From Ralstonia sp. A12 (GTDB lineage Bacteria > Pseudomonadota > Gammaproteobacteria > Burkholderiales > Burkholderiaceae): DNA of 50,105 nucleotides. The stretch lies in assembly GCF_000801955.1 (NCBI RefSeq), contig NZ_JSZO01000039.1, positions 1 through 50,105 on the forward strand. The letters run 5' to 3'. This document shows, one piece after another, positions 17,650 through 26,323 of the stretch (within the stretch, counting starts at the first letter, position 1; each line of letters starts with the position of its first letter). A model generated the notes under the pieces. That model did not search any database and was not told where the DNA came from. It saw only the letters and a program-made list of their open reading frames with translations. A program made the translations under genes and the position numbers.

Positions 17650-17878
17650 TCGTTCTTCGACAGTACGCGTGGGCGAGATGATGAAAGCGTTGCGCAAGGT
17701 GGCGGGCGACGCGCAGGACGCGCGTATTCGCAGGGAGCCGGACGCGCGCATCAAGGCCATCGTGCAAAGCTGGCCGGCGCGCTTCGATACTGCGCGCGCC
17801 GATGCGATGGGCTTTGCTCGCGACACCTCGTTCAAGGCGATGGTGCGCGAGTACGCCGAAAGCGTGCCGGCACGCTAA
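17650..17878 (+). pseudogene. denD-like NAD-dependent epimerase/dehydrogenase, C-terminal fragment
   Basis: The surviving frame reads VGEMMKALRKVAGDAQDARI, then EPDARIKAIVQSWPARFDTA and RADAMGFARDTSFKAMVREY, which matches the C-terminus of D-erythronate dehydrogenase (DenD)-type SDR enzymes. The N-terminal Rossmann part has been cut off by the IS66 end at 17622. It converges on the effector-like gene that ends 14 bases away. Confidence 0.6.
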
Positions 17879-17891
17879 GGCCGCTGCGGGG

Positions 17892-18911
17892 TCAGCCGCC
17901 GTCCGGCTCGCGAGCAGGCAGCGCCACCGGTGTAGTGAAACGCTCCTTGAGTGTGCTGCGGCGCTTGACCGGCCCCTCGCCCAGCCTTTGGGCGGCATGG
18001 AGTTCTTGGCCGAAGGTGCTCGGCAGGTGCACGCTCATGCCGTGGTAGCCGGTGACACTGGCTTGCGTGAAACCATCGGCATGCAATGCGTTGAGCAAGT
18101 GCACCGCCAGCGGCGCCTGGCGCCCCCGCCGCGCCTCTAGGTCAGGCTTGCCGGCGAATTCGCGCTCAAACCGCGAGAAGTTGTGCGGACGTGTGCGGTT
18201 GGCACTCCAGCACGCCCGAGACCGAATGTCTTTGAAGTCTTCCGGCAGGCCCGCCCCCTTCAATTGCATGGATAGCGCTTGCGCGCTGAGGAGTACCTGG
18301 GAACCGTCGGCGAGGAGATTGGCGACGCTTTCCGCGCCAGGTGCGCCGTGTCCACCGATATACAGTTTCGAGCGATCCGATTGCAGCTTGGTAAGCACCC
18401 CGGTTGTCTGGGCATCCAGCACTTGGAGGCTCTCGAGCGCATTCAGCATCAGGGCTTGCTTGGCGTTCTTGCTGGCTTGCTCTGCCGGCTTGCGTGTTCG
18501 CTTCGATGGCTTGGAGGCGGATGCCCGCATCCCCGTAATTTCACGCTTGACTTCCTCTACTTGCACCTGAAACGCTCTGGCATCAGCCTCATTGGCAACA
18601 ATGACAGGATACGGCGCTTTGCCGTTGGCAATGCGCCGCATCGCGTCACCCGCCACCGAATACACCGAACCATTGCCAACGAATGGCTGGTAGAAGTAAC
18701 CCTCCATGGCGGGCTGTGCCTTCGGCTGCGACGTCTCGATCTTCGGCCTCTTCCCCGACCTGTCGCCACGCTGCGGAAACGTCGACAGTACACCCTCGGC
18801 ACGGCGCGTTTTTCGTCCGCCATCGACTAGCGGATTTGCATTCGCTCCTTCAGCCTGACCGGGCGAACGCGCGGGCGGCAATGGCATACCTCGAGCAATG
18901 GTGTTTGTCAT
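17892..18911 (-). CDS. Candidate type III effector with a caspase-like GHG...C dyad
   Basis: A 339-residue protein from ATG 18911, chosen because GGAGAAACAC precedes it; the longer frame to 19091 crosses the promoter box. The first 70 residues are basic, Pro/Ser-rich and disordered-looking, as in type III effectors. A helical Lys-rich region (about 105-165) follows. The C-terminal domain contains KLYIGGHGAPGAESVANLL (His188) and, 46 residues on, DFKDIRSRACWSANRT (Cys234); a hydrophobic strand ending in GGHG and a strand ending in a C-[WY]-SA motif are the hallmarks of clan CD (caspase/gingipain/C80-like) cysteine peptidases. GYHGMSVHLP follows. A TTCG-N16-TTCG box lies about 130 bases upstream. 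I do not recognise a named Rip family; a self-processing or host-targeted protease is an inference. Confidence 0.6.
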   Translation of the reverse strand: MTNTIARGMPLPPARSPGQAEGANANPLVDGGRKTRRAEGVLSTFPQRGDRSGKRPKIETSQPKAQPAMEGYFYQPFVGNGSVYSVAGDAMRRIANGKAPYPVIVANEADARAFQVQVEEVKREITGMRASASKPSKRTRKPAEQASKNAKQALMLNALESLQVLDAQTTGVLTKLQSDRSKLYIGGHGAPGAESVANLLADGSQVLLSAQALSMQLKGAGLPEDFKDIRSRACWSANRTRPHNFSRFEREFAGKPDLEARRGRQAPLAVHLLNALHADGFTQASVTGYHGMSVHLPSTFGQELHAAQRLGEGPVKRRSTLKERFTTPVALPAREPDGG

Positions 18912-19041
18912 CTGTGTTTCTCCAAGAAGCCGCCGGCCACGGCCCATCCTGAGCGGCGTGCCGACGTGCATGCGCCAATCTTGGCGCGCTACGTACGTCG
19001 GACGAGTGTCCGCGAACGGCGGGAACGCATCAGCATAGAGA

Positions 19042-19065
19042 CGAATCGGCGGCGCCTGCAGCGAA
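19042..19065 (-). promoter_or_regulatory. hrpII box (TTCG-N16-TTCG) upstream of the candidate effector
   Basis: A perfect TTCG-16-TTCG on the minus strand, 131-154 bases before ATG 18911 and pointing at it. This spacing falls within the range expected for HrpB-regulated genes. A box of this kind should occur by chance about once or twice per 50 kb, so its weight comes from its position before an effector-like protein. Confidence 0.65.
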
Positions 19066-19099
19066 ACGACGGGCGCCAGTGCCCCTTGCACACCTTGTT

Positions 19100-19235
19100 G
19101 CTGGTCGGCGGTTGTCTACCTTTTGGGGCGTTGGCGGTACGACCAACGTGAGGTGCTCTTTGAGCGTACTGCGATACCGCCTGCGCCGATGCGATGGGCT
19201 TTGTCCGCGACACCTGCTTCGAGGCGATGGTGCGC
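19100..19235. repeat. Rearranged remnant copy of the effector 3' end and denD 3' end
   Basis: The minus strand near 19100-19165 encodes RSTLKEHLTLVVPPTP, resembling the effector's own C-terminus RRSTLKERFTTPVALPA. The adjoining plus strand 19167-19235 reads DTACADAMGFVRDTCFEAMVR then stop, closely matching the denD end DTARADAMGFARDTSFKAMVR at 17787-17860. It is a diverged partial duplicate of the locus on its left. Confidence 0.6.
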
Positions 19236-19320
19236 TAGTGTGTGGAAGGCGTGACATCGTCGCGCCATGTCGCCAACGGCAGATCATGAGGCCCGCCATA
19301 CACAATATTCACGGCTCGAC

Positions 19321-19542
19321 ATGCAGGCCGATATCAACCCGCCTGAGTTGCCCTGCCTCTTTGTACCAGGCATCTCTATTAAACCGGAGTACGCGGCCTC
19401 GGACCGTGATATCCACTCGGTTTGGGCTCATGATCCGGGTAGCGGCATTCCCATCAGTCGTCACGAGAAACGGCTCGGTTTTAGAAAGCTCTCGCAGGTG
19501 TCACGAAATAACTGCAAATTTGAACGAATAAACTGCAAATGA
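19321..19542 (+). CDS. Short hypothetical ORF, unrecognised
   Basis: A 73-residue frame starting MQADINPPELPCLFVPGISI. The first 50 residues have a natural composition (VWAHDPGSGIPISRHEKR) but the tail is Asn/Cys/Lys-rich, as if read past a break. No ribosome-binding site is clear. It may be the remnant of a longer protein. Just after it, around 19600-19655, the plus strand reads YEGSHYVDISISGHAGRVLH then stop, another orphan C-terminus. Confidence 0.25.
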   Translation: MQADINPPELPCLFVPGISIKPEYAASDRDIHSVWAHDPGSGIPISRHEKRLGFRKLSQVSRNNCKFERINCK

Positions 19543-19713
19543 GCGGGGCTCGTTAGTGCCGACATGTAGTCAGATGTCTATGGGCCAGTTCAGTACGAGG
19601 GCTCGCACTACGTGGACATCAGCATCAGCGGTCATGCAGGGCGCGTGTTGCATTGATCTTGCTCCGCACAGCTTCCCCATTTTGAGAATTTTGTTTGCCT
19701 TTGTTATTGAACC

Positions 19714-20148
19714 TTAGTCCTGGCGCACCGCGAACCGCTGCACATTTAGCTCCTTTACATGAGCGATCCAGCAGCTTTGCGCTACTACACCGTGACGGCT
19801 CCTCACGAAGATCTGGATGCCCCGGTAGGTAGTCATCATGCGCATTCCTATGCTGATGGTGGACGCCACCTTCGCTCGCTTCCTGAGATCAGCTGCGCAA
19901 TAGCTGCTGCGCGCTACTGTGATCGGATACGTCTCCATGTGTTTTCCCATCGAACAGCACCGTTCTTGCAGTGACTGCGCCACGTCCCCTTGCTCGGGTT
20001 GCACAGCGCTGTGCCGACCACAATGAGGGCACAGAATGGTTGCCAAACCGAAGTACATGACATTTCCTTGCATCAATTCGATGCCGACATAGCCAGGCGT
20101 TTTACTTGTAAATTGGACGCCAGCCAATGTCCGGCGCTCGGTCATCAT
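19714..20148 (-). CDS. Hypothetical protein, translationally coupled to the gene before it
   Basis: A 144-residue frame whose ATG (20148) overlaps the stop of the preceding gene (ATGATGA), so the two are probably translated together. It contains a CPHCG motif in LATILCPHCGRHSAV. The last 40 residues (YRGIQIFVRSRHGVVAQSCW, HVKELNVQRFAVRQD) look like a separate small domain and could also be expressed from an internal ATG near 19840. No family recognised. Confidence 0.4.
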   Translation of the reverse strand: MMTERRTLAGVQFTSKTPGYVGIELMQGNVMYFGLATILCPHCGRHSAVQPEQGDVAQSLQERCCSMGKHMETYPITVARSSYCAADLRKRAKVASTISIGMRMMTTYRGIQIFVRSRHGVVAQSCWIAHVKELNVQRFAVRQD

Positions 20149-20525
20149 CCTGTGAAACGCTCCAATTGCGACCGGAAGTGCGCTTCTGCGTCGTTGAACT
20201 TGGACTGAAACACAGCAGCGTCGGTACTGCCAGCCGCCACTGCATCACGGTACTCTTGACCTACCTTGCGCAGCGCTACCGCCGCCATCTCCAGCTCAGC
20301 GAGCGGTGGCAGCAGCACGTTTCGTTGAGCCTCCAAGAGCTGATCAAGGCAGCGCTGCATCTCGGCATAGGCTCGATCGATGCGCACCTGTGCGAGCTGA
20401 TTGTCGGCGCGGTTCGGATCGGGATGCCGCATTTGGCGAAGGGCATAGAGCTTGTTCAGTTCACGCTTGGCGGCATCGTAGGCCTCGCGGGCGGCATCTA
20501 CAGCCGCAAATAGGTTTTTGGTCAT
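20145..20525 (-). CDS. Hypothetical coiled-coil protein
   Basis: A 126-residue protein beginning TKNLFAAVDAAREAYDAAKR. Almost the whole chain is predicted helical with heptad-like spacing (LDQLLEAQRNVLLPPLAELE, RKVGQEYRDAVAAG), suggesting a long coiled coil. ATG 20525 is preceded by AGCAGG; an upstream ATG at 20549 is possible. It is coupled to the downstream gene by a 4-base overlap. Its function is unknown; small helical proteins of this sort are common in mobile elements. Confidence 0.5.
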   Translation of the reverse strand: MTKNLFAAVDAAREAYDAAKRELNKLYALRQMRHPDPNRADNQLAQVRIDRAYAEMQRCLDQLLEAQRNVLLPPLAELEMAAVALRKVGQEYRDAVAAGSTDAAVFQSKFNDAEAHFRSQLERFTG

Positions 20526-20840
20526 AACCTGCTCATCAGTGAAGATCAAAGTAGCCAGCGTTCGTGGCGCGCTTCATGTGTATCGTCCCTCCATTTCGGA
20601 ATACGCCCGAAATCAGACTTCGTTACGAGAGAGCAACGACCGACGCTCTCTTGCATCATAAGCTGACCTGCCTGGCCAAGGCCTCGGAAAAACAGACTAA
20701 CTACTACCCAATGTGCATTAGGTCATCGGAACCATGGCTCGTCAGGTAAGCGACATCTATCCCGGAGACTGCGACGTTAGGCGAAGCTCCGACTGCTGGC
20801 TCGTGTGAGATTCATCCGATTTCCGGGCGGGTGCCCCCTG

Positions 20841-21158
20841 TCAGACATTGGTAGGCGTTGTCCTCTCATCCTGCCGCAACAACAAATCGGTGATTGCGTC
20901 AAAGGCAGCCAAGCGCGCCGCCTCGCGGGAGTGGTACCCATCCCCCGCCAAGCTGACCTCTTCCGCATTGGCCGCTCGAAGTTCAAAGCGCCAGGCGACG
21001 TCACCGGTCTTAGTGACCTTGGTCCTGTAGCCATCCGCAGACAGCATCGAATCTCCTGCGGAGTTCTTTATCCATGCGCGAGACATCCACTGGTCACGCT
21101 TCGCGGCACGCATGCGCTCCCACACGCCCCAACCATTTGGAGACGGCGCACTCCTCAT
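20841..21158 (-). CDS. Hypothetical small protein
   Basis: A 105-residue frame; the conserved-looking part is SRAWIKNSAGDSMLSADGYR, then VAWRFELRAANAEEVSLAGD and SREAARLAAFDAITDLLLRQ, an alpha/beta arrangement with regular alternation that supports a true gene. Its ATG overlaps the stop of the preceding frame (ATGA). The start could also lie further in, at the Met before SRAWIK. No function can be given. Confidence 0.45.
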   Translation of the reverse strand: MRSAPSPNGWGVWERMRAAKRDQWMSRAWIKNSAGDSMLSADGYRTKVTKTGDVAWRFELRAANAEEVSLAGDGYHSREAARLAAFDAITDLLLRQDERTTPTNV

Positions 21159-21535
21159 CTCGCGGTACGAGGCAGCCAGCTAAATCTCAGCCCCCCCCTC
21201 AAGTCGGCCAAGCGAATTGAGGACGTTTTCGATGCACTGACCGCGCTAGGTAAGAGGTCCCCTCTCTCGGCAGTCTCACGTACCTGCTGATTCGGCTCAA
21301 CATCCTCAGCATGCTGGCCGAGCCCTACCCTCGCCTCCATGGCACCGCTCGGATCGAGTAGCAGCAGCCATCGTCGCCAATCTTTCACCCAGGTGTGCAG
21401 CACGGCCGTCGACATCCCCAAGTCACGCGCGGCCGCCCCGCCGGACGCTTGCCACCCCAGCATCAGCAACACTCGCCACGCACGCTCGGTAAGCGGTGCA
21501 CGAGTACCGTCTAGATTGATGTCAGAAGGCCCCCA
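21155..21535 (-). CDS. Hypothetical protein with a helix-turn-helix-like N-terminus, possibly degraded
   Basis: The frame enters near 21535 without an obvious start and reads SDINLDGTRAPLTERAWRVL, MLGWQASGGAAARDLGMSTA and VLHTWVKDWRRW, resembling a DNA-binding helix-turn-helix. The following 60 residues are low in structure (EARVGLGQHAEDVEPNQQ, SSIRLADLRGG). The lack of a good start and the odd tail suggest a remnant. It overlaps the next gene by four bases. Confidence 0.3.
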   Translation of the reverse strand, partial: WGPSDINLDGTRAPLTERAWRVLLMLGWQASGGAAARDLGMSTAVLHTWVKDWRRWLLLLDPSGAMEARVGLGQHAEDVEPNQQVRETAERGDLLPSAVSASKTSSIRLADLRGGLRFSWLPRTAR

Positions 21536-21562
21536 CGCCTGGCCGGCCTACACGGGCAGCAA

Positions 21563-21901
21563 TCAGAGACCGGGGCCGCAAACCATTCGATGTTCGGTGT
21601 CCAGGTAATACCCGCATGCGAGCGCAATGTTGACCATAAGGCCAGCGCAGACGACGAGGCAGGCGGTAGCTGCCACGACATTTTTCGTCTGTCGATTCCT
21701 CCATGCCTTGGCCATGACGCGGGCCAGACCCAACAAATAAACGACCAGCGCAGGAACGGCAAACAACAGCACCTCAATCGGACCATCGCAATCGATACCC
21801 CCTGATCCCATCGCCTGGTATTCGTTGGGGGATGAAATGATCCCGAGCAAGGCAAGAGGTGTAAACACAGCGATTAGAACAACAAGGCCCCGGTCTGCCA
21901 T
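21563..21901 (-). CDS. Small inner-membrane protein, unknown function
   Basis: A 112-residue protein from ATG 21901. Three hydrophobic segments are visible: residues 5-22 (GLVVLIAVFTPLALLGII), about 42-60 (IEVLLFAVPALVVYLLGLA) and about 75-95 (VVAATACLVVCAGLMVNIAL), with a basic loop (KAWRNRQTK) between the last two. The composition is that of a real membrane protein. No neighbour gives a clue to its role. Confidence 0.5.
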   Translation of the reverse strand: MADRGLVVLIAVFTPLALLGIISSPNEYQAMGSGGIDCDGPIEVLLFAVPALVVYLLGLARVMAKAWRNRQTKNVVAATACLVVCAGLMVNIALACGYYLDTEHRMVCGPGL

Positions 21902-22081
21902 CGATTAGCCGCCAAGATGATGTGTGTTAGTCAGGACGCCATCTAGCAGATGTTCGGTCCAGTGACCTCGTGATTTTGGTCCTGTCATCGCTGTCTTCTG
22001 CTTGTGCTGCTTATAGTAACGAAGTACGCGCTGCTTGACTGCCGTGTTAAGAGGGTAAGATGGACTGCTTTCAGACGCTCG

Positions 22082-22247
22082 ATGGTAGTGATGACTCTAC
22101 GCGACGGTAAATACTTGGCGAGCTGTAAGGAGAGGAATGCTCTCTCTGCTGCAATGAATGGACACGGTGCGGTGTTTCCACAGGCACGGTGCACGGTAGC
22201 AAAGGGGCTCGCGATCTTCGATCGAGACGGGAAGGAGGTCTGGCGCT
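22082..22247 (+). pseudogene. Hypothetical protein truncated by an IS66 element
   Basis: From ATG 22082 the frame reads VVMTLRDGKYLASCKERNAL, SAAMNGHGAVFPQARCTVAK and GLAIFDRDGKEVWRC, a plausible small soluble protein. It is cut at 22248, where the IS66 terminus begins; the residues that follow come from the insertion. The 3' part is not seen on the other side of the element. Confidence 0.4.
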
Positions 22248-22257
22248 GTAACTCCGC

Positions 22258-23859
22258 CTACGCGGAAACGCATTTCAGGCTCGAACGTATTGAATGACCA
22301 GCTCTCTCGGCTGGGGTTACTTTCCAGGGAAGTAGTTCGTCGACGCGGTTGATCGGGTGATCCGCGATGTGTGCCAGCACGTGTCGCAGATACGCCTCGG
22401 GATCAACGTCGTTGAGTTTCGCCGTACCAATCAAGGTGTAGATGGCAGCCGCGCGCTCACCACCCGAGTCGGCACCCGCGAACAGGTAGTTCCGCCGTCC
22501 GATGGCCACGCCGCGCAGCGCGCGTTCAACCGGTAGGTTGTCGATCTCCAGGTGCCCATCGTCGCAATAGCGCGTGAGTGCCTCCCATCTATTCAGGGCA
22601 TAGAGAATCGCCCGGCTCGTGTCGGATTTGCGCGAGAACGTCTCCAGCGTGGCGCTCAGCCACGCATGGAGTTGATCGGGCCAGGGCTTGGCGTGCGTCT
22701 GCCGGTACGCCCGACGTTCATCGGGCGGTTTGCACCGGATCGATTCTTCAATCTTGTACAGCGCGCCGATGCGCTCCAGCGCTTCGGTATTCAAGGCATT
22801 CGGCCGTGCAGCATGCAACTCGTAGAACTGCCGTCGAGTATGGGCCCAGCACGCCGCTTCAGCCACCCGGCCGGTTTCGTAGATCGCTTGGTAGCCGCCA
22901 TAGGCATCGGCCTGCAGCGTGCCGTTGAACGATGCGAGATGCTGCTGCGGATGGATGCCCTTGCGGTCGGGTGTATAGGCAAACCAGACCGCCGGCGGCG
23001 TCATGTCGCCTGAGTTCCGGTCGTCGCGCACGTAGACCCACAGCCGACCGGTTTTCGTCTCGCCATTGCCAGGCGCCAGCACCGGTACCGGCGTATCGTC
23101 GGCATGCAGCTTCGTTGCCGCCATGACGTGCCGACGTAACGCATCGACCAACGGTTGCAGCAGGTTCGCGCAGTGGCCTACCCATTTCGCCAGTAATGAG
23201 CGATCCAGATCGACGCCCTCACGTGCATAGATCGCCGGGCGGTACAGCGGCAGATGGTCCGCGAACTTCGAGACCAGCACATGGGCTAGCAAGCCCGGAC
23301 CAGCCAGGCCACGCTCGATGGGGCGACTCGGTGCCGCCGCTTGCGCGATGTGGTCGCAGCACGTGCACGCCAGTTTGGGGCGCACATGGCGAATCACGCG
23401 GAAGCTAGCAGGTACATATTCGAGTTGCTCGGAGGCATCTTCACCGAGCTGCTTCATGGGGCCGCCACACGCCGAGCAGGTTTCACCCGATTCCGGCCAG
23501 TACGTCAGGATCTCGCGGGGCAGATGCTCGGGGAGTGGTTTGCGTGGCGCCTGTTCCGGCGCAATGCGTGGCGCCTTTGGAACCTCGATGGAGGCTGCGC
23601 CTTCGTCAGCTTCAAGTTCTTCCAGTCGCAACTCGAGTTGTTCGATCTGGTGGTCAAGCTTCTCGGAGCTGCGGCCGAACTGCATGCGGCGCAGCTTCGC
23701 AATCAGCAGTTTCAGGTGCTCGATCTCGGCCTTGGCGGTAGCGTTTGCCGCCTTGTGCGATTCGACCACGTCTTCCAGATGTCCGATGCGTGCATCGCGC
23801 TCAAGCAGTAAAGCCTTGAGCACTTCGATGTCGTCCGGATAGGCGTCTGCCGCGGTCAT
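22258..23859 (-). CDS. tnpC: IS66-family transposase TnpC
   Basis: A 533-residue protein, full length for the family. The N-terminus is a long coiled coil ([20 protein letters not shown] to [13 protein letters not shown]), followed by the zinc-finger-like CSACGG and CTCC pairs, then the DDE domain with [12 protein letters not shown] and [14 protein letters not shown], and the C-terminal [18 protein letters not shown] and [16 protein letters not shown]. No frameshift is present, so the protein could be made, but the element lacks one end. Confidence 0.85.
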   Translation of the reverse strand: MTAADAYPDDIEVLKALLLERDARIGHLEDVVESHKAANATAKAEIEHLKLLIAKLRRMQFGRSSEKLDHQIEQLELRLEELEADEGAASIEVPKAPRIAPEQAPRKPLPEHLPREILTYWPESGETCSACGGPMKQLGEDASEQLEYVPASFRVIRHVRPKLACTCCDHIAQAAAPSRPIERGLAGPGLLAHVLVSKFADHLPLYRPAIYAREGVDLDRSLLAKWVGHCANLLQPLVDALRRHVMAATKLHADDTPVPVLAPGNGETKTGRLWVYVRDDRNSGDMTPPAVWFAYTPDRKGIHPQQHLASFNGTLQADAYGGYQAIYETGRVAEAACWAHTRRQFYELHAARPNALNTEALERIGALYKIEESIRCKPPDERRAYRQTHAKPWPDQLHAWLSATLETFSRKSDTSRAILYALNRWEALTRYCDDGHLEIDNLPVERALRGVAIGRRNYLFAGADSGGERAAAIYTLIGTAKLNDVDPEAYLRHVLAHIADHPINRVDELLPWKVTPAERAGHSIRSSLKCVSA

Positions 23860-23888
23860 GCCGGCAGTTTACGCGGCGACCGGTAGGT

Positions 23889-24152
23889 TTACAACGCCGA
23901 TGTCGGCTCCGCCGTACGGACGGGCTGTCGCCAGTCGATGCCTTCGAGCAGCATCGACAGTTGCGCCTGGCTCAGGCACACCACGCCACCATCGGCACGT
24001 GGCCACACGAACCGGCCACGTTCCAGGCGTTTCATCAGCAAGCACATGCCGTCACCGCTCCACCACAGCACTTTGACCAGATCGCCGCGCTTGCCTCGGA
24101 ACACGAACACGTGGCCACTGAACGGATCTCGCTCCAGTGCGGTCTGGACCTT
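23889..24152 (-). pseudogene. tnpB: IS66-family TnpB, C-terminal part
   Basis: The frame reads LERDPFSGHVFVFRGKRGDL, VKVLWWSGDGMCLLMKRLER and GRFVWPRADGGVVCLSQAQL, ending in the usual GIDWR region; this is the conserved part of the IS66 accessory protein TnpB. About 30-40 N-terminal residues are missing at the junction with the autotransporter gene. Confidence 0.75.
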
Positions 24153-26184
24153 GGCGGACAACGGCCTGGTGCGCTTCCAGCAGGACACGAATGACAGCTA
24201 CGCCGGCCAGATTTCGGGTGCGGGCGCGGTGGAAAAAACCGGCACCGGGACGCTCACGCTGGGGGCGGGCAATACGTACAGCGGCGGGACGACCATCACG
24301 CAAGGCACACTCGCCATTGGCGCGGACAGCGCCTTGGGTGGCACGGCGGGCGGGGTGACGTTCAACGGCGGCACGCTGCAACTCACGGGCAACCTGAACG
24401 TGGCGGCAACGCGCGCCATCAGCATCACGAGTGCTGGCGGCACCATCGACACCCAGGGCTTTACGTCGACCGTCAGCCAGGGCATGACGGGTGCCGGCGC
24501 ACTCACCAAAGCGGGCAGCGGCACGCTGGTGCTGACCGCAGACAATACCTATCAGGGCGGCACCACCATTGCTGCCGGTACGCTAGCTGTTGGCGACGCC
24601 ACCCACACCACGGCCGCGCTGTCTGGCGGCGGCAATGTGCAGATCGCAGCGAACGCCTCGCTGGGTGGCTACGGCAGCGTGAGCGGCGCCGTCACGAACA
24701 ACGGCACGGTGGCGGTTGCCGATGCGCTGGCGGCGTTTGCCAACACGGGCAGCGGCAGCCTGACAATCAACGGGGCACTCAACAACGCCGGCACGGTGCA
24801 GATTGGCGGTGCGGGCGTGGGCAACAAGCTGGTGGTCAATGGCAACTACGTCGGCAATGGCGGTGTGCTGGCCATCAACACCAAGCTGGGCGCTGACAAC
24901 TCGCCCACCGACAAGCTTGTCATCTCAGGCGGCACCGCCAGCGGCAATACATCGGTGCGCGTCACCAACGTGGGCGGCGCTGGCGCCAAGACTACGGGCG
25001 ACGGCATTGAAGTCGTGAGTGCCATCAACGGTGCGACCACGCAAGCCAGTGCCTTCTCGCTCGCCAGCCGTGTGGTTGCCGGCCCGTATGAGTACACGCT
25101 GCAACGCGGTGGTTCGGCCAGCGCGGATAGCTGGTATCTGCGCACCCTGCAGACCTCTACCCAGGCCACCAACGGCGGCACCACGGGCACCACGCAGCCG
25201 GCGCTACGCCCAGAAGTTTCGCTCTACACCGCCATTCCGCAACTGACGTTGCTGTACGGCCGTGCGTTGCTCGATACGCTGCATGAACGCGTGGGCGAGG
25301 AGAGCAACCAAGCTGCGGCACCCGCAGGGACATCGCCTGTGCTGCGCACGGGCTGGGCGCGCGTGATCGCGCAGAAGGGCAGCCGCATGTCGGACGGCAA
25401 TGGCGTCTACGGCAGCCAAGGCCCGGCGTTCAGCTACGACTTTGGCAGCGTGCAGGTCGGGGCGGATGTCTATCAACGCCAGCGCGAAGACAGCAGCCAC
25501 GACCACGCCGGCGGTTACTTCGGCACAGGCCGCATCGCGGCGGATGTGACCCATGCCGATGGCGCCGACGCCGGCAAGGATGCCGTCAACGCGAACACGG
25601 TCGGTCTGTACTGGACGCACTTCGGCCCGTCGGGCTGGTATCTGGATGGCGTGGTGCAGGGCACGCGCTATGACGCCGATGCCTCGCCGATTGGCGTGAA
25701 CGGCCTGAAGACGCACGCGCTGGGCTACGCCGCATCTCTCGAAGCCGGTTATCCGATCGCGCTGTCAGACCAGTGGCGTGTTGAACCGCAAGCGCAAGTC
25801 GTGGTCCAGCGTGCCGCGTTTGCGGAGGCCAACGATGGCGCCGCCGATGTGCGCTTCAATTCGGTGAATTCGATGCTGGGCCGCCTGGGCGTGCGTGTGA
25901 GCAAGCGCTGGGGTGAATCGCCGGAGCGTCAGCACACCGCGTGGGTGCGCGCCAATGTATGGCACGAATTCCGTGGCCAGACGGGCACGCAGATGTCGTC
26001 ACCGGACGGTGGCTTTGTGCCGTTCAGCTCGGAGCTGCCACGTACCACGCTGGAACTCACGGGCGGGCTGACCGCGCAGGTGGCCAAGAATGGCGTGTTC
26101 TACGTCAGCACGGGTTACCAGATCAGTGCGGATCGGCGCCTGCATGGCCTCAATGGAAAAGCGGGTGTGCGCTGGGGTTGGTAG
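24153..26184 (+). pseudogene. Autotransporter (type Va) missing its signal peptide and N-terminal passenger
   Basis: From about 24153 the frame encodes 13-20 residue beta-helix turns typical of AIDA-type passengers: ADNGLVRFQQDTNDSYAGQI, GTGTLTLGAGNTYSGGTTIT, GSGTLVLTADNTYQGGTTIA and ALSGGGNVQIAANASLGGYG. Then comes a junction region, then the beta-barrel domain (RTGWARVIAQKGSRMSDGNG to the end, about 280 residues), finishing in a terminal aromatic (VRWGW), as outer-membrane barrels do. No signal peptide or start exists, because the IS66 element replaces the 5' end; an artificial open frame continues back into the IS. The 3' part is intact. It is a decapitated adhesin or enzyme autotransporter and presumably not exported. 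Confidence 0.85.
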
Positions 26185-26197
26185 TTGATTGACTACG

Positions 26198-26229
26198 CGG
26201 CGCCGCAGATGGCGTGGCGCCGTGTTTTG
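26198..26229 (+). terminator. Rho-independent terminator after the autotransporter gene
   Basis: CGGCGCC (26198-26204), an 11-base loop, GGCGCCG (26216-26222), then TGTTTTGT. A strong 7-bp GC stem with a short T-tract, 14 bases after the stop codon. Confidence 0.7.
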
Positions 26230-26323
26230 TCAGGATGACCAACTCGTATCTGCCGGCTGCACGGTCTTCGTAGTGATTGCCCCTGCCTCGGCAGATGTCG
26301 CAGGCCAACAGACAGCGACAACC

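Larger units (their letters stand above)
22248..24152 (-). mobile_element. IS66-family element, 5' side missing
   Basis: The left terminus GTAACTCCGCCTACGC is at 22248. The element holds a complete tnpC and the end of tnpB. The tnpB start, tnpA and the second terminus are absent; near 24152 the sequence passes directly into an autotransporter gene. A deletion that removed part of both is the simplest explanation. Confidence 0.75.

Noticed and set aside
23938-24152. Open frame joining antisense IS66 tnpB to the autotransporter
   Set aside because: The first part is the complement of tnpB; the fusion is an accident of insertion, with no signal peptide.
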